From positions 1-12,872 of the forward strand of contig JAEYVS010000030.1 of the NCBI GenBank assembly GCA_023429265.1: DNA of 12,872 nucleotides, written 5' to 3'. This document shows, in pieces, positions 7,700 to 12,872 of the stretch. The number at the start of each line of letters is the position of its first letter. Position 1 is the stretch's first letter. The translations under genes were made by a program, and so were the position numbers. A model generated the notes under the pieces. That model was not told where the DNA came from. It did not search any database and worked only from the letters and a program-made list of their open reading frames with translations. Origin of the DNA: Bacteroidota bacterium. GTDB lineage: Bacteria > Bacteroidota > Ignavibacteria > Tepidaquicellales > Tepidaquicellaceae.

Positions 7700-8934
7700 T
7701 GGCGAAAGCAAAATTTATAATTTTGTTGAGTATTTGTTTGTTTTACGGAAAGTATGCCTTTTCTCAGCAAGGATGGATACATAAAAATTTAGGAACTGGA
7801 AATTTAGTATCAATTAATTTTATTAGTACTCAGACTGGGTACATTTTTAGAAGTGATAAATATTTATTTAAAACTACAACAAGTGGGGCGTCTTGGGATT
7901 CTTCTTTAATTAATGCTCAAGGTTTAGGTATTAGGCAGGGTTGTTTTATTACAGAAAATCATGGAGCCTTTATGCCTGTCCCAGGTATTACCACAAATGG
8001 AGGGTCATCATGGAATCAAGGTAGTATACCATCAGTCGGAGGTTTTTATCCTCAAAATATATATATGCATAACGATTCAACTGCCTTTCTTTCCGGAGTT
8101 GATTTAGGAAATTTCGTTCCCTACATTTTTAAGACTACAAACGCAGGCCTTAATTGGTACCAAGTGTTTGCTGGTGGAGGAGCGAATAACTATGCTGATA
8201 TAACCTTTATTAATGATAGTACAGGCTTTCAATGCAGATTTACTATTTTAAAAACTACAGACAATGGCTCTTCGTGGTTCACATTATCACATACCAGTAG
8301 GCAAAGAACAAAATTCTCAAAAGTGTTCGGCGATACAATGTATCTTGCCTCTGCAAATGGATATGTTGCAAAAAGTATTAATCTTGGAGCTAATTGGACT
8401 GAAAACTTTACAGGTATAAATCAGCTTTTGACGGATATTCATTTTATTGACAACCAACTTGGCTTCGCAATTGGTGATTCCGGCGGTATTGTTAAAACTA
8501 CTAATGGTGGGAGTAATTGGATAATTCAAAATTCCGGTACCAATAAAAAATTAAATGAATTATGGTTTATTAACAAAGACACGGGATTTATTGCGGGGGA
8601 TAGCGGATTATTGTTAGTCACGTATAATGGTGGTGTTACTTCCCTATCCCAAAATTATCAGTCTACTCCTGAGAAATTCCAATTACATCAAAACTTTCCA
8701 AACCCTTTTAATCCCTCTACTATTATACGGTTTGATCTAGTTCAAAGCGGTTATACTCGCCTTTCTATATATGATGTATCCGGCAAAAAAATAACTGTTT
8801 TAGTGGATGCAAATCTTTCACCCGGATCGTATGAGTATAATTTTAATGCCGAAAATTTACCGAGCGGAGTTTACTTTTACAAAATAGAATCAGAGGCATT
8901 TACAGAAACAAAACGAATGATTTTGATTAAATAA
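7696..8934 (+). CDS. Secreted Ycf48/BNR-like propeller protein with T9SS type A sorting domain (Y2)
   Basis: A 412-residue paralogue of Y1. It has a signal peptide (about 1-23: AKAKF, a hydrophobic run, ending YAFS before QQGW), then Asp-box-like repeats (KTTTSGASW, TTNGGSSW, KTTNAGLNW, KTTDNGSSW, KSINLGANW, KTTNGGSNW), then a type A sorting domain ending KRMILIK. It should be exported and processed through the type IX pathway. The first 230 residues differ from Y1 at many positions and by small indels. Residues from about LTDIHFIDNQ to QLHQ are nearly identical to Y1 in protein and DNA. Two adjacent ATGs (7696 and 7699) could start it; the first overlaps the stop of the X frame by 4 bp and suggests an ancestral X-Y operon. 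Ligand and function are unknown. Confidence 0.85.
   Translation: MMAKAKFIILLSICLFYGKYAFSQQGWIHKNLGTGNLVSINFISTQTGYIFRSDKYLFKTTTSGASWDSSLINAQGLGIRQGCFITENHGAFMPVPGITTNGGSSWNQGSIPSVGGFYPQNIYMHNDSTAFLSGVDLGNFVPYIFKTTNAGLNWYQVFAGGGANNYADITFINDSTGFQCRFTILKTTDNGSSWFTLSHTSRQRTKFSKVFGDTMYLASANGYVAKSINLGANWTENFTGINQLLTDIHFIDNQLGFAIGDSGGIVKTTNGGSNWIIQNSGTNKKLNELWFINKDTGFIAGDSGLLLVTYNGGVTSLSQNYQSTPEKFQLHQNFPNPFNPSTIIRFDLVQSGYTRLSIYDVSGKKITVLVDANLSPGSYEYNFNAENLPSGVYFYKIESEAFTETKRMILIK
8427..8690 (+). repeat. Near-identical 264-bp block in Y2 (partner at 5617-5880)
   Basis: Only 3 differences from 5617-5880, against 18 in each of the flanking 90-bp stretches (8337-8426 and 8691-8780). The sharp edges on both sides suggest gene conversion or a recombination tract. 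Confidence 0.9.
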
Positions 8935-8971
8935 TTTAATTCTTACTTTATGATTTCTCACGGGATCTTAT

Positions 8972-9006
8972 AAGGCACTTTCTTGTGGTAAAGGAAGTGT
9001 CTTTTT
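8972..9006 (+). terminator. Rho-independent terminator after Y2
   Basis: AAGGCACTTTCTT pairs with AAGGAAGTGTCTT over 13 positions (two G-T pairs) around the loop GTGGTA, followed by a T run. It corresponds to the terminator at 6162. Several stem bases differ between the copies yet pairing is kept, which supports a real structure. Confidence 0.8.
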
Positions 9007-9068
9007 GTTTTAGAATGTTTTCATATTAGCGGTTCGGGCGAAGTAAACCTTTATTTAACCGCAAAAAT

Positions 9069-9113
9069 GGTAAATATTTTACCTTTGAGAGAATGAATTA
9101 TTAGAAGTAATTT
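9069..9113 (+). promoter_or_regulatory. Promoter-like segment with perfect palindrome upstream of formyltransferase
   Basis: GGTAAATATTTTACC (9069-9083) is a perfect inverted repeat with 6-bp arms. It is followed at once by TTGAGA (9085-9090), 17 bases, and TAATTT (9108-9113); in Bacteroidota terms, TTTG, 20 bases, TAATTTAA. After the Y2 terminator, the downstream glycan genes would need a promoter here, and the palindrome is placed where an operator could act. Motif-based inference only. A further short inverted repeat (GGCAA, 5 bases, TTGCC) lies at 9137-9151. Confidence 0.42.
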
Positions 9114-9152
9114 AAATATTTAATTAATCGATTATTGGCAATACACTTGCCG

Positions 9153-9186
9153 GAACTTTGAATGGTACAAAAAGAATCTCAAATGA
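9153..9186 (+). repeat. Relic of SDR 3' end overlapping the formyltransferase start (copy 3 of 3)
   Basis: GAACTTTGAATGGTACA then AAAAGAATCTCAAATGA resembles the SDR tail at 4493. Adding back one T in the TTT run gives TFEWYKKNLK and a TGA stop that overlaps the formyltransferase ATG as ATGA, a classic coupled gene junction. With the T missing, the same bases create a spurious in-frame ATG (9162) upstream of the real start. Confidence 0.62.
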
Positions 9187-10091
9187 AGTTCTTTTATCTT
9201 GCGCACGGAATAGTCAGTTATGTCTGCCTTAAAGACCTCCTCGCAAAGGAATGTACCCCCGAGTTTGTGGTCACTCATAAGGACTATGAATATGAAAAGC
9301 TTAAAGATGCATTTTACATTCCAATGAAAGCTTTGTGTGAGAAATATTCTGTGCCGTTATATGGTGTAGAAAAGATATCCGCATTAAATAATGAAATAGT
9401 AAAATGTGAGGTCGGTATCTGCCTCGGATTTATGGAAATAATCAAAAAAGAAACCCTTGATCTGCCTGAACACGGTATTATGAATATCCACGGAGGAAAG
9501 CTCCCCAAATACCGCGGACGGGCACCGATTTCTCGTTCCATAATGAATGGCGAAAAATTCTTTACCCTAACTATGCATAAAATGGATGAAGGTGTGGATT
9601 CCGGTGATGTTTGCCTCGAAACAATTATTCCAATAACTGATAAAGACGACCTTAATTCACTTTACATAAAATGCGCTGCTGAGTCCGCACCACTTGTGGA
9701 AAGATTTTTTCAGGCCGTCGAGCGGGGAACACTCACATGCCGTAAACAGGACCTTTCCGAAAACCCGCAGCCGTTTCGAAAAATCACCGACGAAGAGCGG
9801 CATATCAACTGGAATAATACTTCACGTACCCTGTTTAATCTTGTCCGTGCACTGGTTCCTCCATTCCCCGGAGCGTTCTTCATTTATAAAGGCAAACAAT
9901 ACCTCACCCTTAAAGCCAACATTCTTCTCGATAATAATGTCGGCAGTCCCGGCGAAATACTCTTTGTAGAAGATAAGGCGCTAATCGTTAAATGCGCGGA
10001 AGGCTCTCTCGAAATTGTTTCTATCGCGGATGAGAACTTGAATCCCGTCACAATAATTGATACCTTTGAGAAAGGAGAAATTCTGATTTGA
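9183..10091 (+). CDS. Formyltransferase, ArnA N-terminal-like (sugar N-formyltransferase)
   Basis: From ATG 9183 the protein has 302 residues, close to the roughly 300-residue formyltransferase half of ArnA. The fold signature NIHGGKLPKYRGRAPI places the catalytic Asn101 and His103. DEGVDSGD supplies Asp139, equivalent to Asn102, His104 and Asp140 of ArnA. A C-terminal domain (about 205-302, INWNNTSRTLFNLVRAL, PFPGAFFIYKGKQYLTL) also follows ArnA closely. The enzyme should move a formyl group from N10-formyl-tetrahydrofolate to the amine of a nucleotide sugar in the cytoplasm. Methionyl-tRNA formyltransferase is related but less likely in this setting. An ATG at 9162 is in frame, but I prefer 9183: it matches the forced start of the fragment at 6382, and the extra residues come from the epimerase relic. 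The stop overlaps the next start (TTGA). Confidence 0.83.
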   Translation: MKFFYLAHGIVSYVCLKDLLAKECTPEFVVTHKDYEYEKLKDAFYIPMKALCEKYSVPLYGVEKISALNNEIVKCEVGICLGFMEIIKKETLDLPEHGIMNIHGGKLPKYRGRAPISRSIMNGEKFFTLTMHKMDEGVDSGDVCLETIIPITDKDDLNSLYIKCAAESAPLVERFFQAVERGTLTCRKQDLSENPQPFRKITDEERHINWNNTSRTLFNLVRALVPPFPGAFFIYKGKQYLTLKANILLDNNVGSPGEILFVEDKALIVKCAEGSLEIVSIADENLNPVTIIDTFEKGEILI

Positions 10092-10819
10092 TTATAGATT
10101 CCCACATACACATTGGCAAATGGAGCGAAATATTTTTTAACTACGAATCAACCGTAGAAGAAGCCGTTAAAGTTATGAAGTCTTCCGGTGTCAGCGCCGC
10201 GCTAACAATGCCCACAGATGCTACACCAAATTCCGAGCTTTTTGCTCAGACTCACAATCACCCTGATTTCAAATTTTATTATATGGCGTGGATAAATCCC
10301 GCCGACCCTGATCTCGATGAATTTCTCGAAAAGAATATAGATGCCATCTCCGCATTCAAGATACACCCCTCTATACAAAGAATGAGAATGTCGGACGATC
10401 CTTACGATAAATATTTACAGATTGCCGCAGAAAAGAAAAAACCCGTCATAGTCCACTGCGGACGCTGGCAGGAAATCGCTAGCTACAAGTTCCCTCTCGA
10501 GTGCGCTGAAAAATATCCCGATCTAACAGTCGTCCTCGCCCATCTTGGCGGTGACCAGCCGGGGCTTTTTCTGCAGTGCGCGGAAGACGTGAAGAATGGA
10601 AATTACCCGAATGTTTACCTCGGTACAGAGTCTGTGCGTGAATTCCATTTCGTGAATAAAGCGGTACACACCGTCGGAGCTGAAAAGGTCATCTTCGGCA
10701 GCGACTATAATCTCGGGCTTCCCCTGACATACATCCCTATCGTGGAATCACTAGACATCCCGGCTTTCGATAAAGACCTTATCTTTAGCGGTAATATCCT
10801 ACGCTTAATAAATAATTAG
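10088..10819 (+). CDS. Amidohydrolase-family metal-dependent hydrolase (TIM barrel)
   Basis: A 243-residue protein of the Amidohydrolase_2 (PF04909-like) group. It opens with DSHIH (Asp4, His6, His8), the first metal-binding motif. Further candidate metal or catalytic residues are His93 (KIHPS), His123 (VIVHCG), His152 (LAHLGG) and Asp206 (FGSDYNLG), in the usual order along the barrel. It is shorter than many family members. Substrates in the family range from amide and lactone hydrolysis to decarboxylation and cannot be told here. The start is TTG, overlapping the formyltransferase TGA by 4 bp; the metal motif at residue 4 rules out any later start. Tight coupling to the formyltransferase suggests action on the same sugar pathway, for instance removal of an acyl or formyl group, but that is inference. 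A 10-bp gap separates it from the next gene. Confidence 0.75.
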   Translation: MIIDSHIHIGKWSEIFFNYESTVEEAVKVMKSSGVSAALTMPTDATPNSELFAQTHNHPDFKFYYMAWINPADPDLDEFLEKNIDAISAFKIHPSIQRMRMSDDPYDKYLQIAAEKKKPVIVHCGRWQEIASYKFPLECAEKYPDLTVVLAHLGGDQPGLFLQCAEDVKNGNYPNVYLGTESVREFHFVNKAVHTVGAEKVIFGSDYNLGLPLTYIPIVESLDIPAFDKDLIFSGNILRLINN

Positions 10820-10829
10820 CCTGAGTTGA

Positions 10830-11906
10830 TTGCCTAAATCCCGCATACTTCATATCGCCCCCCAGAATTTCGCCGGCATGCCAATGGACTTTAACCGCAT
10901 GCAGCAGAAGGCAGGATATGATTCACGGCTCGTTACAATTTTCCAAAATACATTAAACTTCGAGGAGGATATCGCCCTCGACATAAAGCTCCCTACCGGC
11001 TCGCTCGCCTCAAAATGGCGTAATTCCAAAATGGAGCTGACCGGAGCAGTCCCTAGACTGAAATTCATCGAACCAAAGAATGTCGCCGAAAACGTGTACT
11101 TCGCATTTCGTGACCTGAAAAACAAGCTGAAGATCGACAATACAATAAAGCAGTATAATCTTTACGATTACGATGTGTACCACTTCGACGGAGGAATGGA
11201 CTTCTACCGGGACCTCCGTTTCGCGAAAGAGGTCCATAAACGCGGCAAAAAATTAGTCTGCTGCTACTTTGGCAGTGACCTGCGCACACGAGGAATTTTC
11301 AAAGAGCTGGACAATATGAGCAGCCTTAATCTTACCGTAGAGTTCGATCACCTCGCGCTCTACCCGGGAATAAATTACCTCTTCTTCCCCTTCGATGTAC
11401 ACAGTTATGAGATTAAACCGAAGAACAATTCTAAGCTCCGTATAATCCATTCCCCCACTAACCGCAAATTCAAAGGCACAGATAAGATATTACCCATTAT
11501 AGCTGAGATCGAAAAAGAACGTCAGATAGAATTCATTCTCGCAGAGAATATGGACCGTAACAAGCTGCTCGAAATAAAACAAACCTGTGACCTCGCGATA
11601 GACCAGGTCGGCGGCGAGATGGGCGGCTCAGGCTACGGAAAAAATTCCATCGAGAACCTCTCTATGGGCATCCCGACATTCACCGAATTTTCACCGGAGT
11701 ACCTCGAGTTTATTCCGGAGAACCCGATGATACACAGTACTATTGACACCCTAAAACAAAATCTGCTTTCACTCATCGATGACGAAAAGCTGCGAAAAAA
11801 CAAGATATTGGAGGGACGCCGCTGGGTGGAAAAATATCACTCATTCGAATCCGTAAACCAAAAGCTCGAGGAGCTATACCGAAAACATAACATTATACCC
11901 GGTTAA
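10830..11906 (+). CDS. GT4-like glycosyltransferase (GT-B fold)
   Basis: A 358-residue predicted cytosolic glycosyltransferase. It starts with a Rossmann strand (RILHIAPQNFAGMPMDF). GSDLRTRG (148-155) sits near the end of the N-terminal lobe. HSPTNRKFKGTD (207-218) opens the nucleotide-binding C-terminal lobe. GYGKNSIENLSMGIPTFTEF (269 onward) contains Glu275 in the E-x(3)-MGIP loop typical of GT4 enzymes, where the glutamate contacts the donor. The TTG start is supported because a TGA lies directly before it in frame and the first strand would be lost with any later ATG. It should add a sugar to a lipid-linked surface glycan; donor and acceptor are unknown. Its TAA directly abuts the flippase ATG. 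Confidence 0.75.
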   Translation: MPKSRILHIAPQNFAGMPMDFNRMQQKAGYDSRLVTIFQNTLNFEEDIALDIKLPTGSLASKWRNSKMELTGAVPRLKFIEPKNVAENVYFAFRDLKNKLKIDNTIKQYNLYDYDVYHFDGGMDFYRDLRFAKEVHKRGKKLVCCYFGSDLRTRGIFKELDNMSSLNLTVEFDHLALYPGINYLFFPFDVHSYEIKPKNNSKLRIIHSPTNRKFKGTDKILPIIAEIEKERQIEFILAENMDRNKLLEIKQTCDLAIDQVGGEMGGSGYGKNSIENLSMGIPTFTEFSPEYLEFIPENPMIHSTIDTLKQNLLSLIDDEKLRKNKILEGRRWVEKYHSFESVNQKLEELYRKHNIIPG

Positions 11907-12872
11907 ATGACAGACACCCCGCAAATACAGCCCCAGCCCGGCACCCCGGAAAAATCGCACGTGAAAACCCTGTTCTCGCATACGGTCTATTACGGTATCG
12001 GCTTATTCCTCAATCGCTCGCTGTCCGTGCTTTTGCTACCGCTATATACGGCTTATTTTTCTCCGCAGGACCTCGGGGTGTACTCGCTCATTTTTTCGCT
12101 CTGGGTATTCCTTAATATCCTGTACGTTTACGGGACCGAGACCTCATTCCTTAAGTTTTTCATCGATGCTAAGGACATACGGGATAAATCGTCCATTTAC
12201 TGCACTTCGCTCGTTATGATCACTGTTTCGTCGCTTGTGTTTTCATTGCTCTTATATTATTTCTCTTATAAGATAGCACTGCTGATCAATTTCTCTAATT
12301 TCATACAGGCGGGTAAGCTCATCGAGATCCTCGCTGTGCTGATATTTTTCGATGCGCTGTCCCGATACCCGCTGCTGCTCCTCCGCGCGGAGCTAAAAGC
12401 CAAAACCTATGCCATCATCACTGCCGGCGCGCTGGTAATAAACCTCACACTGAACATTATTTTAATAACAGGTTATCACTACGGGCTCGAATCGATTTTT
12501 TACGCGTACACTGCATCGGTTATTTTTACGCTGATAGCCGGGCTCATCGTAACCCGCGGCTATCTGAAGCCCCCGGTTTCTTTCGCTATGATGAAGCGGC
12601 TCGTCTCGTACGGGAATAAGTTCATTTACATCGGTGTGCTCGTCATACTCGTGAGCCAGTCCGACCGCTACTTCCTGAAATACTTCTTCGATGAGTCGGT
12701 GGTCGGGATCTACTCTGCGAATTACCGGCTGGCGTCCGTGATGTCGCTCGCTATCGCATCGTTCAAGTTCGCGTGGACACCTTACTTCCTCAATCTCGCC
12801 GAAAACCCGGAAACCAAAAAGGTCATCTCGAATGTCTTCACGTACTTCGCGTTTGTGGCGCTGGCGATATTC
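11907..12872 (+). CDS. Wzx-like oligosaccharide flippase (3' end outside window)
   Basis: The frame is open from ATG 11907 to the right edge (322 codons). After a short proline-rich cytoplasmic N-terminus come repeated hydrophobic helices, beginning LFSHTVYYGIGLFLNRSLSVLLLPLYTAYFSPQDLGVYSL, the usual opening of polysaccharide-biosynthesis/MATE-like exporters. SQSDRYFLKYFFDESVVGIYSANYRLASVMS is the typical second-half segment of this family. It should flip lipid-linked glycan units across the inner membrane. Its presence next to glycosyltransferases supports a Wzx-type surface polysaccharide or O-antigen-like locus. Start at 11907 abuts the previous stop. This end of the window is richer in G+C than the 4531-9182 insertion. 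Confidence 0.82.
   Translation, partial: MTDTPQIQPQPGTPEKSHVKTLFSHTVYYGIGLFLNRSLSVLLLPLYTAYFSPQDLGVYSLIFSLWVFLNILYVYGTETSFLKFFIDAKDIRDKSSIYCTSLVMITVSSLVFSLLLYYFSYKIALLINFSNFIQAGKLIEILAVLIFFDALSRYPLLLLRAELKAKTYAIITAGALVINLTLNIILITGYHYGLESIFYAYTASVIFTLIAGLIVTRGYLKPPVSFAMMKRLVSYGNKFIYIGVLVILVSQSDRYFLKYFFDESVVGIYSANYRLASVMSLAIASFKFAWTPYFLNLAENPETKKVISNVFTYFAFVALAIF

Larger units (their letters stand above)
7469..9440 (+). repeat. Tandem duplicated unit, copy 2 (X tail, Y2, intergenic, formyltransferase 5' end)
   Basis: Partner of 4623-6639. This copy keeps more of X on its left (6640 onward) and continues into the complete formyltransferase on its right, after the last shared bases ATGGAAATA at 9440. 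X and Y overlap here (ATGA), whereas in copy 1 they are 10 bp apart. Confidence 0.85.

Noticed and set aside
4865..8934. CRISPR or short tandem repeat array suggested by recurring NxGxxW codons
   Set aside because: The repetition is at protein level (Asp-box propeller repeats) with irregular spacing and divergent DNA.
9069..9151. Inverted repeats as recombination sites (attC-like or transposon ends)
   Set aside because: No integrase or transposase is present, no attC-like core and complementary ends could be recognised, and the repeats lie within the duplicated unit, not at its borders.
9162..9182. In-frame ATG seven codons upstream of the formyltransferase start
   Set aside because: The extra codons come from the SDR-tail relic, and the homologous fragment at 6382 has an in-frame TAA directly before its ATG, so 9183 is the ancestral start.
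107..11450. Minus-strand and out-of-frame open frames across the window
   Set aside because: All overlap strong plus-strand genes, have no family features and mirror the codon structure of the real genes.

Overview
The window looks like part of a Bacteroidota/Chlorobi-group (FCB) genome, most likely Ignavibacteria-like. The evidence is a PorV/PorQ-family outer-membrane protein at the left edge and several C-terminal type IX secretion (T9SS) type A sorting domains carrying the NFPNPFNPST / NYPNPFNPET signature. The assignment is by inspection only. All genes lie on the + strand.

Layout. (1) 3-869: end of a PorV/PorQ-family gene. (2) 886-4530: a tight run of surface-glycan genes: a GT39/ArnT-like membrane glycosyltransferase, a FemAB/GNAT-like acyltransferase, and an extended SDR resembling the C-terminal decarboxylase half of ArnA. 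(3) 4531-9182: an AT-rich accessory insertion made of two tandem, diverged copies of one unit: the tail of a T9SS cargo gene ('X'), a secreted Ycf48/BNR-like propeller protein with a sorting domain ('Y'), a terminator, a promoter-like segment, and the start of a formyltransferase gene. In copy 1, X is reduced to a frameshifted tail and the formyltransferase is cut after 86 codons. In copy 2, X keeps about 350 codons but has lost its N-terminus, and the formyltransferase is complete. (4) 9183-12872: glycan genes resume with the complete ArnA-N-like formyltransferase, an amidohydrolase, a GT4-like glycosyltransferase and a partial Wzx-like flippase.

How the genes fit together. The SDR and the formyltransferase match the two halves of ArnA, so they form a 'split ArnA' pair, probably for a formylated amino sugar on a surface glycan. 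A relic of the SDR's last codons sits directly upstream of both formyltransferase starts. In copy 2, restoring one lost T recreates an ATGA stop/start overlap. This suggests the two genes were once directly coupled and were separated when the T9SS-cargo unit came in.

The most unusual content is the mosaic duplication. A 264-bp block shared by the two Y genes differs at only 3 positions, while the 90 bp on each side differ at 18 positions each. The two formyltransferase 5' ends differ at 15 of 259 positions, about two thirds of them synonymous. Together these suggest recombination between already diverged copies, not a fresh simple duplication.
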